A stretch of DNA of 47,836 nt from Bacteroidia bacterium (GTDB lineage Bacteria > Bacteroidota > Bacteroidia > B-17B0 > Aurantibacillaceae): contig JALHPG010000014.1 in assembly GCA_022842625.1 (NCBI GenBank), forward strand, positions 1 through 47,836, in the 5' to 3' direction. A program made the translations under genes and the position numbers. This document shows, in pieces, positions 6,814 to 15,507 of this stretch. The notes beneath the pieces are model-generated. The model was not told where the DNA came from. It saw nothing but the letters and a program-made list of their open reading frames with translations, and ran no database searches. The number at the start of each line of letters is the position of its first letter. Positions within the stretch are counted from its first letter, which is position 1.

Positions 6814-9060
6814 ATGAAAAATATACGGTATTTACTTGCTTTTATTAGCATAGTTAATATCCTATGCATTAAAGCTCAAGTTAAAGGAAAAGTAGTTGAA
6901 GTTTCTCCAAAGAACGATACTACTGTTGTTCCGGGCGTTACCTTGGTATGGAATAAAACATCCATTGCAACTACAACAGATAAGAATGGCGATTTTAAAA
7001 TAAAATCTTCGTTAGAAACAGATCGGTTAATTATTAATGCTATCGGTTACAAAAGCGATACCATAACTGTAAGCGATGCTAGCAAGTTTTTATTACTGGT
7101 ATTAAAAAGTGGCGTCGATCTGCAGGAAATCCAAATTGTATATTACAGCACAGGGACAGAAATTTCTTATCTCAATCCAATTAAAACAGAAATTTTAAAT
7201 GAGCGTTCATTAATGAAAGCCGCTTGCTGTAACCTTTCCGAAAGTTTTGAAACCAATCCAAGCATAGACGTTAATTTTGCTGACGCTGTTAGCGGAACCA
7301 AACAAATTCAAATGCTTGGCTTATCAGGACAGTACGCACAGATCACAAAAGAAAACATGCCTTACATGCGTGGCCTTGCCGGAAACTATGGCCTTACATT
7401 TATTCCCGGAACCTGGATACAATCCATACAATTAAGTAAAGGCGCCGGTTCGGTGGTTAACGGTTTCGAGAGTTTTACAGGACAAATAAATACCGAACTT
7501 CAAAACCCCGAGCATTCTGACAAAGTTAATTTTAATGCTTATGCTAACGAGAATGGCAGGAACGAATACAATTTAAATTTATCGCATCGTCTCAATCCAA
7601 AATTCGCAGTTGGAATTTTATCACACGCTAGTTACAATCCATTAGTGCAAGATTTTAATTCAGACGGATTTGCAGATATTCCAACCGGTAAGCAATACAA
7701 CATCATGAATAAATATGCTTATAACAGCGGGAAAGGTTTTGAAGCTCAGTTTGGCGGTTCGTATTTAAAAGATTCACGCGATGGTGGTCAGTTTAAACAA
7801 CTCATTAAAAATTATAACGACACAACGCCTTTATACAAAATTGGGATCGATAATGAACGATGGGAAGTATACAGCAAAACCGGTTTTGTATTTAAAAACA
7901 TACCGGCAACCAGCATGGGTTTGCAGCTATCTTATTTGAACCACGACCAAACAAATTTTTACGGCACTAATAATTACACCGGAGCTCAAAAAACATTTTA
8001 TGCCAATTATATTTTTCAAGGAATAATTAAAACCACGGATAATACTTATAAAATTGGCGCAAGTTTTTTGAATGATGATGTGAACGAAACATATAGTTTA
8101 TTTAAATACAAACGTATTGAACAAGTAGCCGGAACCTTTTTAGAATTTGCACATAATTCAACCGATAAATTTAATGTTGTTGCCGGAATCCGTGCAGATT
8201 ATCATAATTATTACGGCTTGTTTTTTACTCCGCGTTTACATTTGCGTTATGCATTCACAAAAAACTCAGTTGCCAGATTAAGCGGTGGCAGGGCTTTGCG
8301 CACTGCTAATGTGTTTGCCGACAATGCATACTTAATGGCATCATCCAGAGAATGGCAAATTGAAAGTTCAGACTTTAGTATGCCTTATGGTTTAAAACCC
8401 GAAGTGGGTTATAATTACGGATTAAATTTTACGCAGAAGTTTAAGATCAATTACCGCGATGCTTATATAACACTTGACGCTTACCGCACAGACTTTATAA
8501 ACCAAGTGGTAGTGGATGTAGATAACGATGCGCAAAAAGTACTGATCTATAATTTAAACGGCCCCTCCTACTCTAACACCATGCAATTTGAATTTAATAT
8601 GGAGCCACGGAAACGTTTTTTTGTAAAAACTGCTTACCGTTATGTTGATACAAAAGTAAATTACAAACAAGGCTTGCTTCAAAAAGCCATGGTTTCAAAG
8701 CATAGAGCATTTATTAATTTGGCTTACGAAACAAAAAATAATCATTGGCAATTTGATTTTACAACACAATTCAATGGCGCAAAACGTTTACCGGGCACAA
8801 CAACAAATCCGCAAGAGTTTCAACGCCCTGCGTATTCGCCGGAGTTCTTTAATTTACTAGGGCAAATCACCTACCTCACAAAAATAAATAAAGCAGATCT
8901 TCATGTTTATTTAGGTGTAGAAAATGCATTGAATTACAAGCAATCAAACCCAATTGTATCAAGCGATCTGCCATTTAATAAATATTTTGATGCCAGTATG
9001 GTGTGGGGGCCTATTTACGGAAGAATGCTTTATGTTGGACTAAGGTTTAAGATAAAGTAA
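6814..9060 (+). CDS. TonB-dependent outer membrane receptor, probably metal-related
   Basis: A 748-residue outer-membrane receptor. A signal peptide (about 1-21, ending KAQ) leads to a carboxypeptidase-regulatory-like beta domain (about 23-100), as in SusC-like and other Bacteroidota receptors. The plug domain covers about 120-220 and a 22-strand barrel the rest, finishing with an aromatic-rich terminal strand. A conserved-looking C-C pair (138-139) lies at the plug entrance. Such receptors import substrates using TonB/ExbBD energy from the inner membrane. There is no SusD partner, which argues against glycan uptake. The tight linkage to an HMA protein and a cysteine-rich small protein favours a copper-type or other soft-metal substrate; this is an inference from context. 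Confidence 0.9.
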   Translation: MKNIRYLLAFISIVNILCIKAQVKGKVVEVSPKNDTTVVPGVTLVWNKTSIATTTDKNGDFKIKSSLETDRLIINAIGYKSDTITVSDASKFLLLVLKSGVDLQEIQIVYYSTGTEISYLNPIKTEILNERSLMKAACCNLSESFETNPSIDVNFADAVSGTKQIQMLGLSGQYAQITKENMPYMRGLAGNYGLTFIPGTWIQSIQLSKGAGSVVNGFESFTGQINTELQNPEHSDKVNFNAYANENGRNEYNLNLSHRLNPKFAVGILSHASYNPLVQDFNSDGFADIPTGKQYNIMNKYAYNSGKGFEAQFGGSYLKDSRDGGQFKQLIKNYNDTTPLYKIGIDNERWEVYSKTGFVFKNIPATSMGLQLSYLNHDQTNFYGTNNYTGAQKTFYANYIFQGIIKTTDNTYKIGASFLNDDVNETYSLFKYKRIEQVAGTFLEFAHNSTDKFNVVAGIRADYHNYYGLFFTPRLHLRYAFTKNSVARLSGGRALRTANVFADNAYLMASSREWQIESSDFSMPYGLKPEVGYNYGLNFTQKFKINYRDAYITLDAYRTDFINQVVVDVDNDAQKVLIYNLNGPSYSNTMQFEFNMEPRKRFFVKTAYRYVDTKVNYKQGLLQKAMVSKHRAFINLAYETKNNHWQFDFTTQFNGAKRLPGTTTNPQEFQRPAYSPEFFNLLGQITYLTKINKADLHVYLGVENALNYKQSNPIVSSDLPFNKYFDASMVWGPIYGRMLYVGLRFKIK

Positions 9061-9111
9061 AGTAAACCGTCATCGCGAGGTGTTATGACGAAGCGGTCTC
9101 ACACACAGTGT

Positions 9112-9203
9112 CTCCCTCTCTAGAGGGAGTGTCCGAAGGACGAGGGAGGAAACTATTTTTACATTTCCTCTCCCGCCTTTCAGGCACCCTCTCGGTGAGA
9201 GGG
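9112..9203. repeat. Palindromic repeat element a in the 9.06-9.43 kb island
   Basis: Two hairpins bracket the element: CTCCCTCT-CT-AGAGGGAG (9112-9129) and CCCTCTC-GGT-GAGAGGG (9188-9203). Between them is GTGTCCGAAGGACGAGGGAGG-like sequence whose end pairs with later CCTCTCCCGCC. The interval 9061-9431 has no credible gene; it is a tandem arrangement of three such elements. They may also end transcription of the receptor operon. Confidence 0.55.
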
Positions 9204-9271
9204 ATACTGTATGCATAAAAAAAGTATTGCGAAAATTTATTTAGAAAAATAAGAAATGCTATTAGGTTTGA

Positions 9272-9329
9272 CGTCACTCTTAGCTTGTCGAAGGGTTTTC
9301 AACCATGGTTCGACAGGCTCACCATGACG
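9272..9329. repeat. Palindromic repeat element b
   Basis: The 58-bp element begins CGTCA and ends TGACG. Nested inside are CTTGTCGAA and TTCGACAG, which also pair. This inverted layout is a separate repeat family from the neighbouring elements, although its outer ends resemble those of element c. No coding potential. Confidence 0.55.
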
Positions 9330-9338
9330 GGTTGTGAT

Positions 9339-9428
9339 CGTCATTGCGAAGCTTAACTCAAATATTTCGAAGGCTGAAGCAATCTCTTCTACTGTGTTTG
9401 AGATTGCTTCGCTCCGCTCGCAAAGACG
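9339..9428. repeat. Palindromic repeat element c (CGTCATTGCGA family)
   Basis: The 90-bp element has terminal inverted repeats CGTCATTGCGA and TCGCAAAGACG (one mismatch). An inner pair GAAGCAATCTC and GAGATTGCTTC is also present, so the element can fold as a long two-tier hairpin. A half copy containing one terminal and one inner arm is at 11601-11633, showing the family is dispersed. Confidence 0.65.
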
Positions 9429-9431
9429 TTT

Positions 9432-10379
9432 CTAAAGATAAAACCCAACCAAGATCAAGGGTCCAACAAAAACAAGAATATAAAATAATAAAACTAAAAT
9501 CCGTTTAAATAAATTGAGATCTAATTTTAAATTTACTTGCAACACTGCAGAAACATGTTGAATCAGTAATGGTTCTGCAATAGAATAATCGTATTTACCG
9601 GGCTCAACGCTTGCGTATTTTTTAGGGAATGACATAATTAAACAATCGCGAATTAACCAATAATCTTTATTTGGCAAATTCTCATAATCAATGTGGTAAT
9701 TGATCTTTTCTTGTCTTAAATAATCTCTAATTTTTTGATGTTTAGTTTCGTTATAGATCTCTAATCCAATTAGCACCGGCACAATGATCATTACCAAACT
9801 ATTCATATAAAGGAACATTACCGCCAAACAAATAATGGAGATGATCCCAAACACTAAACGAATAATGTGGTTCTCTCTAAAAAACAAAGTCTCTATTAAA
9901 CGCCCGCCATCTAATGGATAAAAGGGTAAACAATTTAAAAGATTTATAATTAAAAAAGTATTTGCAAGCATTTTTACCGTTTCGTTTTGAAGATCTTTAT
10001 TTATCCAAAATAGAACAGAACCAATAATAATGCCCGGCACAGGGCCTGCTAAAATAATTAAACTCAATTGCGCCTGCGATACTTGCTGCTTTTTGCCGGA
10101 GGTAAAAGCACCAATTAATGGCACAATAAATATTTTTACATTACTATAATTAAATAATTTCATGAATAGAAAATGCCCCGACTCATGAATAATTAACACC
10201 ACTAAAATTGCAGCTATGTAAGCAAGGTTTTGTCCGAATACAAAATAAAATAAAAGGCCATAAATAAATAAGCTTATCAAAGAACGCACTAAAGCATTTT
10301 GACTTTTTTGAGCCAATACAGGTTTTGGCGGAAATACGCTGCTTGAAGTTTGTTGTTCTTGTCCCGAAAAATCGTCCAC
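9432..10379 (-). CDS. M50-family membrane metalloprotease (site-2-protease type)
   Basis: A 315-residue polytopic membrane protein. The zinc motif is HESGH (65-69) within a hydrophobic helix, and the third ligand region is LNCLPFYPLDGGR (148-160, D157), as in site-2 and SpoIVFB-like proteases; AGPVPG (111-116) lies between. M50 proteases cut within membranes, often releasing anti-sigma factors or clearing signal peptides; the substrate here is unknown. There is no PDZ domain, so it belongs to the short form. The GTG start at 10379 shares one base with the TAG stop of the upstream heme A synthase gene (TAGTG), which supports this start and indicates translational coupling. The residues after about 225 include a soluble insertion before two further membrane segments. 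Confidence 0.87.
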   Translation of the reverse strand: MDDFSGQEQQTSSSVFPPKPVLAQKSQNALVRSLISLFIYGLLFYFVFGQNLAYIAAILVVLIIHESGHFLFMKLFNYSNVKIFIVPLIGAFTSGKKQQVSQAQLSLIILAGPVPGIIIGSVLFWINKDLQNETVKMLANTFLIINLLNCLPFYPLDGGRLIETLFFRENHIIRLVFGIISIICLAVMFLYMNSLVMIIVPVLIGLEIYNETKHQKIRDYLRQEKINYHIDYENLPNKDYWLIRDCLIMSFPKKYASVEPGKYDYSIAEPLLIQHVSAVLQVNLKLDLNLFKRILVLLFYILVFVGPLILVGFYL

Positions 10380-11446
10380 TAGATGGTTGCTTTTTTATTG
10401 AATAAATGAAAGAGTAAATATATACAACTTAAAAACAAAAAGAAGGCTCCCGATTGATGCAAAGCACCCATTATTACAGGAACATTGTATAATAATGTTA
10501 AAACCCCTAATATAAACTGAATGGTAACACCAAAGATCAATAAAGTAATGCCGGTGTTTTGTTGTTTGGTTAACTTTAATTTATCAGACTTGTACCAGAT
10601 CAAACAGATTAAAGCAACTACAATAAATGCAATTGTTCTGTGCACAAATTGAATGCCGCTTGCGTTCTCAAAAACGTTCTCAAAAAAAGTAGCTTTCATG
10701 GTAACTTGCTCAGGCATCCAGCTATCACCCATTTTAGGCCAGGTATTAAAAATATGTCCCGGCCTTAATTTTGAAGCATTACCCTCAACATAACCCGCTG
10801 TAAAAGCGCCGAAAATAATTTGAAAAATTAAAACAATAAAAAACAAAACCGTTAAGCCTTTTATTTTTTTTCCTTCACTAACCTCAACATTTTCTTTTGG
10901 ATATAGTAATCGTAAGGCAAACCAAAATGTAAAAGCAAATAAAGTAAAGGCACTCATTAAATGTGTGGCTAAACGAAAATGACTAACTGCAGGTTTACTT
11001 TGAAGTCCGCTATAAACCATCCACCAGCCAATTACAGCTTGCATGGCTCCCATAAAAAACAAAAGCACAAAGGCAGGCCACATTTCTTTTTTAATTTTTT
11101 TCTTGATCAAAAAATAAATAAAACCAATTGCAAAAACATACATCATGGTTCTGCCGATCATGCGGTGAATATATTCCCATAAAAAAATAGGTTTAAATTC
11201 TTCTATGGTCATTGTAGCATTTACTTTTTGAAACTCCGGACTTTGCTGGTACTTAGCAAAACGTTCTTGCCACATATCATTATTAAGTGGAGGCACAGAG
11301 CCCATAAAACTCCAATCGGTGATAGATAGTCCCGAATGTGTTAAACGCGTTAAACCGCCAACAACAACCATTATATAAATTAAAAAACAACCGGTAAGTA
11401 ACCAGTAAATAATTTGTTTGTGTGGAGAATGAGAAATTGGGTTCAT
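10379..11446 (-). CDS. ctaA: Heme A synthase (COX15/CtaA family)
   Basis: A 355-residue inner-membrane enzyme that oxidises the C8 methyl of heme O to give heme A for aa3-type cytochrome oxidases. Eight membrane segments are visible. Heme-ligand histidines occur in the expected places: THSGLS near the N-terminus, EYIHRMIGR, RLATHLM, FVHRTIAF and GALHQSG. I choose ATG 11446 (protein starts MNPISH). The frame extends upstream to 11593 but that part crosses a dispersed repeat and lacks family similarity. A -7 element TAAATTTG at 11458-11465 would also place the transcript start within this extension. It is followed by, and overlaps by one base, the M50 protease gene. Its presence implies aerobic respiration with an aa3-type oxidase. 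Confidence 0.93.
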   Translation of the reverse strand: MNPISHSPHKQIIYWLLTGCFLIYIMVVVGGLTRLTHSGLSITDWSFMGSVPPLNNDMWQERFAKYQQSPEFQKVNATMTIEEFKPIFLWEYIHRMIGRTMMYVFAIGFIYFLIKKKIKKEMWPAFVLLFFMGAMQAVIGWWMVYSGLQSKPAVSHFRLATHLMSAFTLFAFTFWFALRLLYPKENVEVSEGKKIKGLTVLFFIVLIFQIIFGAFTAGYVEGNASKLRPGHIFNTWPKMGDSWMPEQVTMKATFFENVFENASGIQFVHRTIAFIVVALICLIWYKSDKLKLTKQQNTGITLLIFGVTIQFILGVLTLLYNVPVIMGALHQSGAFFLFLSCIYLLFHLFNKKATI

Positions 11447-12052
11447 TTTAATTGCAACAAATTTACAGTGAAAATAGATATGGAGCAATAAAAAGTTTAG
11501 AAGGAAATGATCTATTAAAATTAACATTCGCAGTGTCATTCCGATAGGCTTCAGAAGGATTATTTGAAAGCCTGAGGAATCTTTTTTTACCATTTGTATC
11601 CGTCATTGCGAGGTACGAAGCAATCTCAAACACTATTTTTATTTTCTTTAATGAATTCTGGCCATACTTTTTTCATGATGACGGCAATGCAAAGGATTAA
11701 GCGGGTCAGTGTGAGGAGCAAAAAATCGATCCCGATAAATATCGGAATCAATAATAAAAAATTATTTAAATACTTTACCCTACTTTTCCTTAGTCGAAAA
11801 GTAAGCAAAAGACAAGGCACATCAATCTGACGGCCCGCTCTTAATTTTTTTAGAAAATCTATCAAAGTAAAAAATTCGTTGCCTAAGATCAATTTGTAGT
11901 GCAAAGAATTTTAAACGGCAAGCGCCTTAGATGATTTTCTATTAAAAAATTAATTCACTCTAACACACGCTCAGCGCTGTGCCAAAGCCAACGCACTAAA
12001 ACCGTATTTGTAATAGATAATTAAAAAAAACATTAAAATGCTAACTTAAATT
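11447..12052. other. Gene-free repeat island between ctaA and the lipoprotein gene
   Basis: I see no real gene here. It holds pieces of several repeat families. These are a hairpin-forming AGTGTCATTCCGA...GAGGAATCT unit (11531-11580) and a half copy of the CGTCATTGCGA element (11601-11633). There is also a CCCGATA/TATCGG palindrome (about 11728-11748) and the left end of the ACTTTT...AAAAGTAAGC family (11781-11820) that recurs at 13650. Weak open frames crossing it have repeat-derived composition. Confidence 0.6.
11458..11489 (-). promoter_or_regulatory. Probable promoter of ctaA-M50 operon
   Basis: On the minus strand ATTG (11486-11489) precedes TAAATTTG (11458-11465) by 20 bases; the -7 element is a perfect TAnnTTTG and the upstream box has one mismatch. 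Initiation would fall about six bases before the ATG at 11446, leaving almost no leader, and this argues against the longer open frame. Confidence 0.45.
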
Positions 12053-13528
12053 TTAATTCTCGTAAGCACCTACAGTTACACTTGATGTGTTTCGTGAAAC
12101 AGCATTAATATCGAATGGGAACTTTGCGGCGGTTGTTGTTGCGTTAGGATTTACAAAGCCTCTGATACGCGTTTCGTTTGGTGCTTGAAAATCATATTTA
12201 GAATAGTCTGTATAACTTAAAGAGGCGGCGTCTGTTCTAATATTTACATAGTTAGTTGCGTTGGAGGTATTGTTGGTTGTTTTTAACCAGCAATTATTAA
12301 ACACAAAAGATGGTGGGAAATTTGTGTCTGAATAATCAAGGTCTAATTTTATTTCATTACTTAATTTCCCATCAACAATACAATTTCCAAAATAAGCCGA
12401 ATCTAATGGTAAAACTTGAAGTGATGAATAATTGTTGATGTTTATTGTAGGCTTATCCCTTGTGGTTTCTTTTTCCCAAAAGTTTGCAAAGGTGCAATGT
12501 AAAAAGGTGTACTTGCCTCCCATTAATAAGTTTACACAATGCTCCTGGCAATTACTAAAAACATTATTACCACCATAAACATTATAAGCATAACCATAAA
12601 AGCCCCATAAACTCATGTTCTGAATTTTTGTGTTTGTTATCTTCAATCTACGCGGTGAATTAAAATTAGATCCAAACAATTCTGCCTGCACCCCAATGTA
12701 TCCATTCTTAATAATAGCATAATTAATTTCGTTATTTACACTTCCCTCGTTTATCCAAATCCTATCCCACTGACCGGGTTCATCTGCAAAATCTTTTTCG
12801 CGGCGAGCACCTGTAAATATTACCTCATTCCCCTTCTGGCCTAATACTTTGAGTTCACCATAACTATAAACCCACAAGGCGGCTTTATTATTTAGGTATA
12901 CCCTAACCCCCGCATTTATTATTAATTTTTGCGTTGAGTCTACCACCAAATAACCATAAATAACATGGGGTTTATCATTGTTCCAAACAACGGTTGTATT
13001 ATTTGAAGTACTTACTAATGAATAAGGTAAATAGGTGCCATCTTTAAACTTGATCGCATCTGTTGGGCGGTGATAATAAGCATCTTGTCCCCATGCCTCT
13101 AACTGAACGGTTTGCTGATTGCCGTTTACAGAAAACACCAAGGCATCACTTATAATTAGAGGTGAATTGATGTTTGTAGGATTTACATTAACCTGTATAA
13201 AAATATACATACTATCATTAGCTGCAATTTCAATATCTGTAAATGATTTACCCGGACTACCATCTACATTGATAATAAAGGGTGAGGCCGTGCCGCCTTG
13301 TAATTGAATGGACGAAATTTTAATGCGTTGATTGTTTTTATTTCTAACCCGAATGTTTTTTGTAGAAGAGCCTATTGTTGTAAAAACAGTATCGAACAAA
13401 ACAGAATCTTGAGAGAATTGAAGTTTAGCACTAGAGTCGGTAATTAATTTATCTTTTTTGCAGGATGAAAAATCAAACACCAAAAATGATAAAAGAAATA
13501 AAACTGCTATTTTGATAATGATCTTCAT
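12053..13528 (-). CDS. Large secreted lipoprotein with probable beta-helix region
   Basis: A 491-residue protein starting at ATG 13528. The N-terminal hydrophobic segment ends in FSSC followed by KKDK, a lipoprotein signal of the loose Bacteroidota type, so it is probably anchored in the outer membrane. Residues about 35-145 look like an immunoglobulin-like beta domain (paired beta strands, IQLQGGTASPF). The remainder has repeated short strands with N/G turns, including NNKAALWVYSYGELKVLG and later FSNCQEH, that resemble a right-handed parallel beta-helix. I recognise no catalytic motif. Similar lipoproteins are common in Bacteroidota, but no function is known. A TATATTTG element (13535-13542) ends seven bases upstream, so the mRNA may be almost leaderless. 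It is monocistronic between two repeat islands. Confidence 0.82.
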   Translation of the reverse strand: MKIIIKIAVLFLLSFLVFDFSSCKKDKLITDSSAKLQFSQDSVLFDTVFTTIGSSTKNIRVRNKNNQRIKISSIQLQGGTASPFIINVDGSPGKSFTDIEIAANDSMYIFIQVNVNPTNINSPLIISDALVFSVNGNQQTVQLEAWGQDAYYHRPTDAIKFKDGTYLPYSLVSTSNNTTVVWNNDKPHVIYGYLVVDSTQKLIINAGVRVYLNNKAALWVYSYGELKVLGQKGNEVIFTGARREKDFADEPGQWDRIWINEGSVNNEINYAIIKNGYIGVQAELFGSNFNSPRRLKITNTKIQNMSLWGFYGYAYNVYGGNNVFSNCQEHCVNLLMGGKYTFLHCTFANFWEKETTRDKPTININNYSSLQVLPLDSAYFGNCIVDGKLSNEIKLDLDYSDTNFPPSFVFNNCWLKTTNNTSNATNYVNIRTDAASLSYTDYSKYDFQAPNETRIRGFVNPNATTTAAKFPFDINAVSRNTSSVTVGAYEN

Positions 13529-13534
13529 GTATTG

Positions 13535-13542
13535 CAAATATA
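13535..13542 (-). promoter_or_regulatory. -7 promoter element of the lipoprotein gene
   Basis: TATATTTG on the minus strand is a perfect TAnnTTTG, but no TTTG lies 19 bases upstream. Its last base is seven bases from the ATG at 13528, so the transcript would begin at or next to the start codon. Confidence 0.4.
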
Positions 13543-13649
13543 AACGTATTAATTCCTAAAATAGTGTGTTGATGTCCAAAATAAATTGCTTTTTCTTTTT
13601 CCGGAGAAAATTATCTTTTAAAATAAAAAATTCTTGATTAAGTTTCGGT

Positions 13650-13977
13650 CTTACTTTTTTCTTGATGAAAAAGTAAGCAAAAAATCAAGGCAGCAAACAA
13701 ATTCCTCGATTTGATGCTTTAATTTTTTTGTGTCGCCCGCAAACTCGCCCCAAATAAAACCTCCGTGTGGGCTCAAACAGCGCGGGCTCAAGCGATTTCA
13801 AATGCAGCAATAATTCATAAATACCACAATTGGATTAGCATTGAAATCTACATGCGAGAAAAAATTAAAACTCAAATCTTACAGAATTTCTTTGAGGCCA
13901 ACTACTTGAAAACTCGTTAATATAAATAGTCAGGGGTTTGGGTTATCGTTTGCTTACTTTTGCGCGTCAAAAGTGAG
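13650..13977. repeat. Non-coding element with hairpin ends (MITE-like)
   Basis: The left end is a hairpin (CTTACTTTTT, 13650-13659, pairing with 13668-13677). The right end is a second hairpin (CTTACTTTTG paired with CAAAAGTGAG, about 13954-13977). Read inversely, the right end matches the left, including AAAAGTAAGCAAA. The interior is GC-richer than its surroundings (CGCCCGC, GCGCGGGCTC) and non-coding. A second, truncated family member lies at 11781-11820. The rest of the 13529-14123 gap holds only the putative enolase promoter. Confidence 0.6.
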
Positions 13978-14015
13978 AAAGGAAATATTCGCTAATTAAT
14001 TTTAAAAAAAACCTT

Positions 14016-14023
14016 TATTTTTG
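14016..14023 (+). promoter_or_regulatory. Possible -7 element of the enolase promoter
   Basis: TATTTTTG fits TAnnTTTG perfectly and is the best candidate upstream of enolase, giving a leader of about 95 bases. No TTTG box is found at the expected spacing, so this is weak. Confidence 0.3.
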
Positions 14024-14087
14024 GCTACTAGGCGCATAGTTAAAAGATTAAAAAAAAGACTTAAAAATTTAAGTTTCCATTTGCTAA

Positions 14088-15413
<1,326 letters not shown>

Positions 15414-15450
15414 ACTCCCTACAAAAAAATAAAATTAAAATAACGCAAAA

Positions 15451-15458
15451 TAACTTTG
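15451..15458 (+). promoter_or_regulatory. -7 promoter element of citrate synthase
   Basis: TAACTTTG is a perfect TAnnTTTG 49 bases before the citrate synthase ATG. The TTTG box is not present 19 bases upstream, so this is a half-match, but it suggests transcription separate from enolase. Confidence 0.35.
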
Positions 15459-15507
15459 TTTATATTAGTTCAGATTGTAAATTTATAACCATAAAAGTAT
15501 TATTACG

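Noticed and set aside
9083..9277. Short minus-strand open frame in the repeat island
   Set aside because: It crosses hairpins of element a and is explained by inverted-repeat sequence rather than a gene.
11447..11593. N-terminal extension of heme A synthase from the longest open frame
   Set aside because: It overlaps a dispersed repeat, lacks family similarity, and a -7 promoter element sits within it.
11626..11904. Open frame of 92 residues on the minus strand with hydrophobic stretch
   Set aside because: It runs through a gap filled with repeat fragments, has no promoter or relatives that I recognise, and its codon use resembles the repeats rather than the neighbouring genes.
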